Origin: Anaerolineae bacterium
GTDB lineage: Bacteria; Chloroflexota; Anaerolineae; B4-G1
Assembly: GCA_016783285.1 (NCBI GenBank)
Contig: JADHWW010000127.1
Location: 1-25,858 of the forward strand
DNA: 25,858 nucleotides
Reading direction: 5' to 3'
A program made the position numbers and the translations under genes. The notes under the pieces are model-generated. The model ran no database searches. It was not told the DNA's origin and worked only from the letters and a program-made list of their open reading frames with translations. This document shows, piece after piece, positions 15,640 through 22,773 of this stretch (position 1 is its first letter; each line of letters opens with the position of its first letter).

Positions 15640-15668
15640 ATTATAATCGAGTCAGGCGCAAGAGGCAA
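15640..15668 (-). promoter_or_regulatory. Promoter giving a leaderless or nearly leaderless mRNA
   Basis: On the minus strand, TTGCCT (15668-15663) and a perfect TATAAT (15645-15640) are separated by 17 bases. A start about seven bases downstream would fall at about 15633, directly against the ATG at 15632-15630. No Shine-Dalgarno sequence is present in the short interval, which fits leaderless translation. The -35 box has the same hexamer as the promoter at 5784. Confidence 0.7.
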
Positions 15669-15670
15669 CT

Positions 15671-15700
15671 TACTCCCTACTCTCTACTCCCTACCCTCCC
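15671..15700. repeat. Pyrimidine heptamer tandem repeat
   Basis: Units TACTCCC, TACTCTC and TACTCCC, then TACCCTCCC, lie head to tail. The pure-pyrimidine tract sits between the divergent Trm9-like and gamma-glutamyltransferase-like genes, just upstream of the minus-strand promoter. It may be a slippage-prone spacer. Confidence 0.7.
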
Positions 15701-15723
15701 TATTGAGCAAGGATGGAAGAAAC

Positions 15724-17523
15724 ATGTCAACCTTCACTACTCGTCCGGTCATCATGGGCACACGCGGCGTCGTCACCTCTGGGCACTATCTCGCCACCGC
15801 CGCTGGCTTTCGCATCATGGAGCAAGGTGGAAACGCCATTGACGCTGCGGCGGCGACATGCTTCTGCCTCAACCTGCTGGAGCCACAGAGCAACGGCATC
15901 GGTGGCGAAGTACCAACGCTGATCTACTCGGCGAAGGAGAGGAAAGTCTTCGCCATCAGCGGGTTAGGCTGGTCGCCGCAAGCGTTCACGCTCGACTGGT
16001 GCAAGGAGCACTGCATTGACCTCATCCCAGGCGACGGTTACCTGCCAGCGTGTGTCCCCGCAGTGGTGGACACGTGGTCAACAGCGATCGCACGCTTTGG
16101 GACGATGAGTCTCTCCCAGGTACTTCAGCCTGCGATTGAGCTGGCCGAGAACGGTTTCCCGGTCTACGGGGGCCTGCACGATAGCATCACCACCAACATG
16201 CACAAGTTCAGCACGCTTTATCCCACCACCGGCGAGATCTACTGTCCCAACGGACGTGTGCCTGAGGTCGGCCAGATCCTCCGCAACCCGGACTGGGCAA
16301 ACACGCTCAAGTTGATGTGCCGTGCAGAGGCGGAGGCACGGCGCAAAGGGCGTATCGCAGGCATCGAGGCGGCACGTGATGTGTTTTACCGAGGCGAAAT
16401 CGCCGAACGCATCATCAACTTCATCAACACCAACCCGGTCGAGGACGCCAGCGGCACCACCCACGCCGGTTTGCTCTCCTACGAGGACATGGCGGAGTGG
16501 CATGCGACGGTGGAGAAGCCGGTGACCTTCAACTATCGCGGCCTTGATGTGCACAAGTGTTCTTCGTGGACGCAGGGGCCGGTTTTCTTGCAGCAGTTGG
16601 CGATTTTGGAGGGTTTCGATCTCAGACTGCTGGAGCACAACTCGGCCGACTATCTGCACACGTGGATCGAGTGCGCCAAGTTGGCCTTTGCCGACCGGGA
16701 GGCTTACTACGGCGACCCACTCTTCGATGAGGCGCCGTTTGATGTGCTACTCTCCAAGAAGTACGCCGCCGAACGGCGCAACCTCATCGGCGCAGAACCG
16801 TCACGGGAACTGCGCCCTGGAGATGTCGGGCGTGGTACGCCGACCTACGTGACCTTCGACGTTGCCGAGGACAACCGACGCGCGCTGAACGTGGCCGGGT
16901 GCGAAGTTCACGACCTGGGCTTGGGCCACGCGCACGTCAGCGATACCACCCATCTCGACGTCGTTGACCATAAGGGCAACATGGTTGCCGCGACACCGAG
17001 CGGCGGCTGGATCGGCTCCTCGCCAGTCATCAAGGGACTGGGCTTCCCACTTGGCACACGCGGGCAGATGTTCTACCTCAATCCAAAGCGCCCCAACGCC
17101 CTGGCCCCGCACAAACGCCCGCGCGCCACACTGACGCCCTCGCTGGTCACCAGGGACGACGCCCCATTCATGGTCTTCGGTACGCCAGGAGGCGATTGCC
17201 AGGATCAGTGGACCCTGCAATTCTTCCTCAACTACGTGGACTTCGACATGAATTTGCAGGAGGCCTTAGACGCACCAACCGTCCACTCCGTCCATTTCCC
17301 CTCATCTTTCTACCCACGCGAAGCCTACCCCGGACGTGTAGTGGTCGAGGGACGGATTCCACGCCAGGTCATCGCAGAACTCAAACGCCGAGGGCACGAG
17401 GTCGTCGTCAGCGGTGATTGGGTGAACGGCAAGGTGATGGCCATTCGCTACGACCAAACGCACGGTGTCATCCAGGGCGGCGTGTCGCCCAAGGGGAACA
17501 TCGGCTACGCGCTAGGCTGGTGA
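15724..17523 (+). CDS. Gamma-glutamyltransferase-family Ntn hydrolase, cytoplasmic
   Basis: A 599-residue member of the GGT superfamily. RGVVTSGHYLATAAG, GGNAIDAAAATCFCLNLLEPQSNGIGG, then the cleavage and catalytic site SDTTHLDVVDHKGNMVAATPS, where Thr408 would become the N-terminal nucleophile after self-processing. The C-terminal RATLTPSLV and GTPGGDCQDQWTLQFFLNYVDF follow family order. Unlike periplasmic GGT it begins directly with MSTFTTRPVIMGTRG and has no signal peptide, so it should be cytoplasmic. Similar proteins hydrolyse amides such as oxamate; glutathione is not assured. ATG 15724 follows GGATGGAAG; the frame is open further upstream, but that part overlaps the divergent methyltransferase gene. 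Transcribed divergently from the Trm9-like operon. Confidence 0.88.
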   Translation: MSTFTTRPVIMGTRGVVTSGHYLATAAGFRIMEQGGNAIDAAAATCFCLNLLEPQSNGIGGEVPTLIYSAKERKVFAISGLGWSPQAFTLDWCKEHCIDLIPGDGYLPACVPAVVDTWSTAIARFGTMSLSQVLQPAIELAENGFPVYGGLHDSITTNMHKFSTLYPTTGEIYCPNGRVPEVGQILRNPDWANTLKLMCRAEAEARRKGRIAGIEAARDVFYRGEIAERIINFINTNPVEDASGTTHAGLLSYEDMAEWHATVEKPVTFNYRGLDVHKCSSWTQGPVFLQQLAILEGFDLRLLEHNSADYLHTWIECAKLAFADREAYYGDPLFDEAPFDVLLSKKYAAERRNLIGAEPSRELRPGDVGRGTPTYVTFDVAEDNRRALNVAGCEVHDLGLGHAHVSDTTHLDVVDHKGNMVAATPSGGWIGSSPVIKGLGFPLGTRGQMFYLNPKRPNALAPHKRPRATLTPSLVTRDDAPFMVFGTPGGDCQDQWTLQFFLNYVDFDMNLQEALDAPTVHSVHFPSSFYPREAYPGRVVVEGRIPRQVIAELKRRGHEVVVSGDWVNGKVMAIRYDQTHGVIQGGVSPKGNIGYALGW

Positions 17524-17550
17524 CTAAGCACGACTCCCCAGCGAAGACTC

Positions 17551-19182
17551 ATGGGAACACATACGAGCAGACGGCGTGAAAAAGCGTGGCGAGCAGCGCA
17601 TCGGACACCGTTCGACCTGGAACGGCACAGAGACCTGCTCATCGCCATCCTGGACGAGCTACAAACCACGCCAGATCTGCCGGAGAAGTGGCTGACGCGC
17701 ATCCTGCGCCGGCATCCGTTACCCGACGGCGACATCCTCTCCAAGGGCCAGATCCTAAGCGGATACACCCAACTGTGCATACAAGAAGGACAAACGCCTG
17801 ACCCCGAACTGGTGCACTGTCTGCGGGTCAAGCCCACGCGCACCATCTCCGGAGTGGCCCCCGTGACGGTGCTCACCGAACCCTTCCCCTGCCCGGGCGA
17901 ATGTATCTTCTGCCCGGCGGTCGAACGGATGCCCAAGAGTTACCTGCCCGACGAGCCCGGCGCGATGCGGGCAGCCGCCCACGAGTTCGATCCATACGCC
18001 CAGACCGCCGGTCGCGTCGCCGCGATGGCCGAGATCGGACATAGCGTGGACAAGGTCGAGTTGCTCATCCTGGGCGGGACGTGGTCGTGTTACCCGGAAC
18101 CATACCAGGAGTGGTTCATACGACGCTGCCTGGACGCGCTGAACGAGGTGGAGACAGCCACGCTGGAAGAGGCTCAGCGGCTCAACGAGGTCTCCACACA
18201 CCGCAACGTCGGGCTGGTGGTGGAAACGCGGCCCGACTGCATCACGATTGAGGAGGTGCGCCGGCTGCGCTGGCTGGGCGCGACAAAGGTACAACTGGGC
18301 CTGCAGAGCCTGGATGACACTATCCTGGCCCGCAATCGGCGCGGCCACACCGTCGCCGAGACACGGAGCGCGATGCGATTGCTGCGCCTGGCTGGGTTCA
18401 AGATCGCCGTCCATTGGATGCCTAACCTGCTGGGCGGTACGCCGGAGGGCGACCTGGAAGACTTTCGCCGGTTGTGGGACGACCCGGCGCTGCGACCCGA
18501 CGAACTAAAGATCTACCCCACAGCGCTCCTGCCGGACACGGAACTGTACAACCGCTGGCAACAGGGCGAATACCAGCCCTATGATGAAGAGACACTGGTG
18601 GAACTACTGGCCCATTGCAAGGCGCTCATCCCACCCTATTGCCGCGTCAACCGGCTGATGCGCGACATCCCTGCTCCCAACATCGTGGCCGGCGTGAAAA
18701 AGTCAAACCTGCGCCAGATTGTGCAACAGTACATGGGACAGAAGGGATTGGTGTGCCGCTGCATCCGCTGCCGCGAGGTACGCGGCCAAAGGGTAGACGC
18801 GGACACACTCAGGCTGGAGCGGCTGGACTACGAGACCGACTGTACCCGCGAGTGCTTCCTGACTTACGCTACGCCCGAAGGCCGGCTAGCAGGGTTCCTG
18901 CGCCTTTCGCTGCCTCGGGCCGAGCCAGCCATCACCGAGTTGACCGGATGCGCCGTGATACGCGAGTTACACGTCTACGGCCCGGCGCTGAAACTGGGGG
19001 CCAGGCGGGAGGGGGCGGCGCAGCATGCCGGGCTGGGCAGGCGGCTGCTCGACGAAGCCAGGCGCATCGTCCACCAAGAAGGCTTCAACCGTCTGGCGGT
19101 CATCGCAGCAGTCGGTACACGGCCCTACTACCGGGAGCGTGGATTTGAGCAGGGCGAACTGTACGTGGTCGGCAAGGTGTAA
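17551..19182 (+). CDS. elp3: Elp3: radical SAM/GNAT tRNA U34 carboxymethylation enzyme
   Basis: A 543-residue bacterial Elp3. It adds a carboxymethyl group to tRNA wobble uridine (cm5U), using acetyl-CoA and S-adenosylmethionine. An N-terminal tRNA-binding helical region precedes the radical SAM barrel, with cluster cysteines Cys114, Cys118 and Cys121 (CPGECIFC). KVELLILGGTWSCYP, VVETRPDCIT, VQLGLQSLDD and HWMPNLLGGTPEGD follow. The zinc-like CRCIRCREV.....C...C region and a C-terminal GNAT domain (IRELHVYGPALKLG, QHAGLGRRLLDEA, YYRERGFE) complete the enzyme, so both domains look intact. ATG 17551 is 28 bases after the preceding stop. Chloroflexota Elp3 proteins have been studied structurally, which fits the taxonomic guess. 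Confidence 0.94.
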   Translation: MGTHTSRRREKAWRAAHRTPFDLERHRDLLIAILDELQTTPDLPEKWLTRILRRHPLPDGDILSKGQILSGYTQLCIQEGQTPDPELVHCLRVKPTRTISGVAPVTVLTEPFPCPGECIFCPAVERMPKSYLPDEPGAMRAAAHEFDPYAQTAGRVAAMAEIGHSVDKVELLILGGTWSCYPEPYQEWFIRRCLDALNEVETATLEEAQRLNEVSTHRNVGLVVETRPDCITIEEVRRLRWLGATKVQLGLQSLDDTILARNRRGHTVAETRSAMRLLRLAGFKIAVHWMPNLLGGTPEGDLEDFRRLWDDPALRPDELKIYPTALLPDTELYNRWQQGEYQPYDEETLVELLAHCKALIPPYCRVNRLMRDIPAPNIVAGVKKSNLRQIVQQYMGQKGLVCRCIRCREVRGQRVDADTLRLERLDYETDCTRECFLTYATPEGRLAGFLRLSLPRAEPAITELTGCAVIRELHVYGPALKLGARREGAAQHAGLGRRLLDEARRIVHQEGFNRLAVIAAVGTRPYYRERGFEQGELYVVGKV

Positions 19183-19243
19183 TACACTCGAGGTAAGCGT
19201 TCAGGTGGGTACTTGGAATGAGCCAAAAACAGTTTCCATACCC

Positions 19244-19328
19244 GTCATTGCGAGCGTAGCGAAGCAATCTCCTGCTCGTGATCACCCGAAAGAGGGGATT
19301 GCTTCGTCGCTCCGCTCCTCGCAATGAC
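19244..19328. repeat. REP-like palindromic element
   Basis: GTCATTGCGAG at 19244 and CTCGCAATGAC ending at 19328 are exact inverted copies, and GAAGCAATC inside pairs with GATTGCTTC. The 85-base element folds into a long imperfect hairpin. Its ends resemble the dispersed palindromes with GTCATTGCGAGC ends seen in many bacterial genomes. It lies between elp3 and the ketosynthase gene. The rest of the 310-base gap shows no other feature. Confidence 0.8.
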
Positions 19329-19492
19329 ACCCCCTGAACGGTTACCACTCGAGATGCGCGGGGAGCCTCAGCAACGATGGCATCACGTGGGGCGAACGGA
19401 TCAGCGCCACAAACAGGCTGAGAACAACCTTCGTAACTTCTACCCCTCCTCAGTGTTTTTGCAAGTAACATCACGCCAAGGAGGGGGACCAG

Positions 19493-20668
19493 ATGAAGCG
19501 GTATGGCCGGATCACCGGGTGGGGTAAATCGGTACCCAAGCGCATCCTCACCAACTACGATCTGGAGCAGATGGTGGACACTTCCGACGAGTGGATCGTC
19601 ACACGCACGGGCATTCGCGAGCGGCACATCGCCGGGCCGGGTGAGACGACATCCACAATGTCGGTCGAGGCCTGTCAGAAGGCACTGGAGCAGGCCGGAG
19701 TTAGTCCCGGAGAAGTCGACCTCATCATCATCGCTACCTCAACGCCCGACTACTTCTGCCCACCGGTCTCCAGCATGGTGCAAGACCAACTGGGCGCAAC
19801 CCGGGCGGGTGCCTTCACACTGGTCGCCGGCTGCACCGGGTTCGTCTACGGCCTGGTGACCGCCAGCCAGTTCATCGAGGCTGGCCTGTACGAGAGGGTG
19901 CTGGTGGTCGGGGTCGAAACACTCTCGCCAGCCGTGGACTGGACGGATCGCACCACTTGCGTGCTCTTCGGAGATGGTGGGGCGGCCGTCCTGCTGGAAG
20001 CCAGCGATCAACCCACAGGGATTCTGAGCTGCGAACTAGGCTCCGACGGTAGCGACTGGGACGCGCTCATAGCGCCCGGCTACGGCACCGCCAAGCCCCT
20101 CAGCGAGGAGGTGCTGCGCAACCGGGAGCAATACCTGCGGATGGACGGCCGGCGCATCTTCAAGTTCGCCACGCGCAAGATGACCGACTCGGTAATCAAC
20201 GTCGTGCGGGACAGCGGCCTGACCTGGAACGACATTGAACTGATCATCCCCCACCAGGCGAACGCCCGCATCATCGAACTGGCAGTGCGCCGGCTGAGAG
20301 TGGCCCCGGAGAAGGTGATGATCAACATTGACCGCTACGGCAACACCTCGGCGGCCTCAATCCCACTGGCGCTGTGTGATGCGCTGGAAGAAGGTCGCCT
20401 GAAGTCCGGTGACCACGTGGTGCTGGTCGGCTTCGGGGCAGGACTGACCTGGGCAGCGGCAGTGCTGCACTGGCAGCCGGAACGGGTGGCTGAGGAACCG
20501 ATCCGGGTAGACGACTGGCCGTTGCTGACGAATCTGTTCCAGCCAGTCACGCGGGTGCGGAACGCTGTGTGGAGCACGCAGGTGGCCACTCGCGCGCGGC
20601 TGCAGGACATAGCGATGGCAGCGGTGATGCCGATCAACCAATGGCAGCACCGTCTCAGGCGTAGGTAG
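19493..20668 (+). CDS. fabH: FabH-type beta-ketoacyl-ACP synthase III with C-terminal extension
   Basis: A 391-residue thiolase-fold ketosynthase that normally condenses acyl-CoA with malonyl-ACP to begin fatty-acid synthesis. The triad is Cys114 (AGCTGFVYGL), His254 (IPHQANARI) and Asn284 (YGNTSAAS). The His-Asn spacing of 30 matches E. coli FabH. TSDEWIVTRTGIRERHIA and GDGGAAVLLE are also typical. The fold should end near VLVGFGAGLTWAAAVLHW (about residue 325). About 65 further residues follow, rich in Arg and Trp, with no match I recognise. AAGGAGGGGG precedes ATG 19493. An acyl-CoA synthetase gene lies 4.4 kb downstream but is not in the same operon. Confidence 0.92.
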   Translation: MKRYGRITGWGKSVPKRILTNYDLEQMVDTSDEWIVTRTGIRERHIAGPGETTSTMSVEACQKALEQAGVSPGEVDLIIIATSTPDYFCPPVSSMVQDQLGATRAGAFTLVAGCTGFVYGLVTASQFIEAGLYERVLVVGVETLSPAVDWTDRTTCVLFGDGGAAVLLEASDQPTGILSCELGSDGSDWDALIAPGYGTAKPLSEEVLRNREQYLRMDGRRIFKFATRKMTDSVINVVRDSGLTWNDIELIIPHQANARIIELAVRRLRVAPEKVMINIDRYGNTSAASIPLALCDALEEGRLKSGDHVVLVGFGAGLTWAAAVLHWQPERVAEEPIRVDDWPLLTNLFQPVTRVRNAVWSTQVATRARLQDIAMAAVMPINQWQHRLRRR

Positions 20669-20795
20669 CCGTTGTGCCCCCAGCACCGCCGCAAACAGAC
20701 AGTGCCAGGCTGGTGCCATTGGCGCTGCCTGGGGACACTCCCCCGGGCAGCGCCTCGTTAATTGCCAAACTGAATACCTTTGCGCGTGTCAACAT
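20655..20795 (-). CDS. Possible 46-residue peptide with LPGG leader-like motif
   Basis: On the minus strand AGGAAGGAG sits six bases before ATG 20795, a strong ribosome site for such a short frame. The peptide runs MLTRAKVFSLAINEALPGG, then a small-residue segment with SPGSANG, CGGAGG and TTATYA. An LPGG-type end of a charged/hydrophobic leader followed by a Gly/Ser/Thr-rich core with one Cys recalls bacteriocin or RiPP precursors, but no maturase or peptidase-transporter gene is visible. It overlaps the end of the ketosynthase gene tail to tail by 14 bases. A strong hairpin lies inside the frame. It could equally be chance. Confidence 0.35.
   Translation of the reverse strand: MLTRAKVFSLAINEALPGGVSPGSANGTSLALSVCGGAGGTTATYA
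20721..20754. terminator. Strong GC hairpin downstream of the ketosynthase gene
   Basis: GGCGCTGCC (20721-20729) and GGCAGCGCC (20746-20754) pair perfectly, and the loop contains GGGGA/TCCCC as an inner stem. It lies about 50 bases after the fabH stop. No T-run follows on either strand, so it is not a textbook intrinsic terminator. It also lies within the possible 46-residue peptide frame. Confidence 0.45.
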
Positions 20796-21006
20796 CTTCT
20801 GCTCCTTCCTGATGTACCGCTTGCGGACAACACTCATAGCCTGGCGGAGGCGCTTACACAAACGGACGCCGCCGCCTCGCTATCTCTACCACGACTGGTG
20901 CCGGTAGGCGAAAAGCGCCCTCCAGACAGCGGGAGTGCGCGCCGTAGATGTGCATGATCCCCCGCCCGCATTTTCTCAACAACTTGGGGGATTCCCCTTT
21001 GGGCCA

Positions 21007-21046
21007 GTCTTCTGACCGTGCCCGATGGTGGACCGGTCAGAAGACC
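21007..21046. repeat. Inverted repeat GTCTTCTGACC
   Basis: GTCTTCTGACC (21007-21017) and GGTCAGAAGAC (21035-21045) are exact inverted copies 17 bases apart. The right arm alone also folds as CCGGTC-AGAA-GACCGG. It may be a dispersed palindrome or the remnant of a mobile element. Confidence 0.65.
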
Positions 21047-21107
21047 GGCTACCATAGACGAGGTCTCACCCCTTACTTCTTGAGAGGATACGGAAACAGC
21101 GCAAACA

Positions 21108-21150
21108 CACGGAGCCGGCGACAGCGTTTGCTGCCAGCAGCGGCTCCGTG
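21108..21150. repeat. Ten-base inverted repeat
   Basis: CACGGAGCCG (21108-21117) and CGGCTCCGTG (21141-21150) pair perfectly around a 23-base GC-rich loop. A T-rich stretch follows on the plus strand (CTGTTGATGTTTT), giving a weak resemblance to a terminator, but no gene ends nearby. Confidence 0.55.
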
Positions 21151-21689
21151 CTGTTCCTGTTGATGTTTTGGGGTTGCGACAAGCCATCTGGTGGGCACTC
21201 CTGCCCATAAGTCGGGCGGGCTTCCTGCGCTGAAACCGATATCAGAGTGCCGTCTCGAAGTGAGACAAAGGCCGGGGCTGTCTGGGAGTTATGTTAGTAC
21301 GGAGAACTGCCCGACCTTGCGTCGGTCGACCCATTATGGCAAATGCCGCCACCAGGGCGCTTCCGCCGCCTTGGTCACTGCCTCGGGCTGTGCCGCAGCC
21401 TCAAGACGTCTTCGTCATTGAGGCTATTATGGCACAACCTCCGGCTAGACGCAAAACGACCAGCATTGAAGAATGGAAGGGCGACTGGGCGGTGCTCAGG
21501 GCTGGGCAGTTAGCCGTTTTGAGCAACCATCTGAGAGCAGGCGCGTGGATTTGGAGGTCAGAACGGCGACGCTGGCACAAATGCAAAACGCTCGCGCCCC
21601 GTGCCAGAAAAGCGGACCATCCGTTCATCGGGGTCCGATCTACTGCTCCTGAACGGCCAGAGATTTGGCGTTGGTTTGTCCACGCCGGC

Positions 21690-21718
21690 TTGACCAGATT
21701 TGCCAGTACCGGTATAAT
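21690..21718 (+). promoter_or_regulatory. Promoter of the DUF6516 toxin-antitoxin module
   Basis: TTGACC (21690-21695), a 17-base spacer and a perfect TATAAT (21713-21718) predict a start near 21725, about 50 bases before ATG 21776, which is preceded by AAAGGAAG. This argues against the long open frame that runs through the promoter. Confidence 0.75.
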
Positions 21719-21775
21719 TGATTGTAGTAACGTTGGCCCGTATTGGCGCGGGCGACGTGGAAAGGAAGTGATACG

Positions 21776-22072
21776 ATGACACTCAGCGAAATCCTCCTGG
21801 ATATTCACGCCCTCGAAGAGGACATAGTAGCCTACGAGCGCAAATACGGCGTGCTGACCGAGACGTTCTACGAGTCGTACATCAACGGCGAAGAGCCACC
21901 CGATGATGCCTGGGTGCTGGACTGGAACGACTGGGCAGGCGCGTATGAGATTTGGCTGCGTCGCCGTGAGCAGTATCAAGAAATCATCGCATCACTGCGA
22001 GAACGTACCTGGACGCTCTCAGACGTAATTGCAAGGACAGCGCGCCGTGAACCCCTACCAATCCCTGCGTGA
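21776..22072 (+). CDS. Probable antitoxin partner of the DUF6516 protein
   Basis: A 98-residue acidic, mostly helical protein (LSEILLDIHALEEDIVAYERKYG, ETFYESYINGEEPPDDAWVLDW, then EIWLRRREQYQEIIASLRER). No DNA-binding motif is obvious. I do not know a family name; the size, acidity and place upstream of a DUF6516 gene make it the likely antitoxin. ATG 21776 is chosen over an upstream in-frame start because AAAGGAAG lies just before it and the promoter predicts this leader. Its end overlaps the toxin start by 26 bases. Confidence 0.7.
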   Translation: MTLSEILLDIHALEEDIVAYERKYGVLTETFYESYINGEEPPDDAWVLDWNDWAGAYEIWLRRREQYQEIIASLRERTWTLSDVIARTARREPLPIPA

Positions 22073-22466
22073 TTACGAAGAATTTGTCTACACGCTACCA
22101 CAGCAGTTCCCTTCCATTGTATCCTCGACGCTGATTGTGATCCGCCGTGGGCGGATGGTCACGGTGTCGGGTGGGATTGTTTTTTCCCAGGGCTACCGGC
22201 TGGTTGTCAAAGAACGTCTGACCTTTGACGCCGGGCCGCTCGTTCTCAAGCGCCACGGCTACGAGGTCTGGCACGGCGACGAGAAGGTGTCCTGGTACGA
22301 CTCTCAGCCGCATCCCCACGATCCCACCCTGGCTGCCACTCATCCGCACCACAAGCACATTCCCCCCGATATCAAGCACCACCGCGTCCCCGCGCCCGAA
22401 CTCTCCTTCACCCACCCCAACCTGCTGTTCCTGGTTCAAGAGATCAAGCAACTGCTGAAGGGCTGA
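22047..22466 (+). CDS. DUF6516-family protein, putative toxin
   Basis: A 139-residue protein. YEEFVYTLPQQFPSI, GRMVTVSGGIVFSQGYRLVVKERLTF and the Tyr/His-rich stretch with PHPHDPTLAATHPHHKH match what I recall of DUF6516, found as the second gene of toxin-antitoxin-like pairs. The clustered histidines suggest a metal or nucleotide site. The mechanism is not known to me. GTG 22047 has AAGGA nine bases upstream and overlaps the preceding gene; the first in-frame ATG-type start further upstream lacks a ribosome site. It ends 10 bases from the end of a minus-strand mini-frame. Confidence 0.7.
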   Translation: MNPYQSLRDYEEFVYTLPQQFPSIVSSTLIVIRRGRMVTVSGGIVFSQGYRLVVKERLTFDAGPLVLKRHGYEVWHGDEKVSWYDSQPHPHDPTLAATHPHHKHIPPDIKHHRVPAPELSFTHPNLLFLVQEIKQLLKG

Positions 22467-22476
22467 TTGCTCGCCC

Positions 22477-22548
22477 TTACCCCGACAGCGGCACCAGCAC
22501 TGCCACCAGCGTCACCATCACTATCCAATTGATCCACTTCTGTTTCAT
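22477..22548 (-). CDS. Possible 23-residue hydrophobic peptide
   Basis: AAAGGAGGG lies eight bases before ATG 22548 on the minus strand, a strong ribosome site. The peptide MKQKWINWIVMVTLVAVLVP ends three residues later in a stop. It has the form of a signal peptide or single membrane helix. It may be the beheaded start of a secreted protein whose remainder was lost where the DUF6516 module was inserted, or a genuine small membrane peptide downstream of the surface-protein gene. Confidence 0.35.
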   Translation of the reverse strand: MKQKWINWIVMVTLVAVLVPLSG

Positions 22549-22630
22549 CGTTCTTACCCTCCTTTGGCACCGCAAGCGGGTGCGGATTGGGTCTCCTAAC
22601 AACCACGTCATTGCGATACCTGCATTACAG

Positions 22631-22773
22631 CTAAGTGAGTATCCCTCGAATGTATCCCCCACTTCTCTTCCGGCAACCCATCAGGCGAATGGAGTGATCA
22701 CCTGCAGGCAAATCAACGACCGAGACAATTGCACCTGTCTGTGTGCCATCCTTACCGGCTGTGGCATGGTGGT
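22631..22773 (-). pseudogene. Out-of-frame C-terminus of the surface-protein gene
   Basis: Immediately past the seven-G run at 22787-22781 (minus strand), shifting the frame by one base gives 50 open codons, to a TAG at 22633-22631. They include NHHATAGKDG, GAIVSVVDLPAGDHSIRL and GGYIRGILT, which read as the natural end of a beta-rich secreted protein. The unshifted frame stops after WGGV. It is scored as part of the upstream gene, separated by a frameshift. Confidence 0.6.

Larger units (their letters stand above)
20862..21689. other. About 0.8 kb without a convincing gene
   Basis: Short frames are open here on both strands, but none has a ribosome site, family motifs or a credible composition. 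The stretch carries the inverted repeats listed separately and otherwise looks like intergenic or decayed DNA. The promoter of the DUF6516 module follows it directly. Confidence 0.6.

Noticed and set aside
20834..21208. 124-codon minus-strand frame
   Set aside because: Covers inverted repeats, has no ribosome site, and its Arg/Ser/Cys-rich translation is typical of noise in G+C-rich DNA.
21291..21779. 162-codon plus-strand frame upstream of the DUF6516 module
   Set aside because: It runs through a near-perfect promoter, has no ribosome site and no recognisable motifs.
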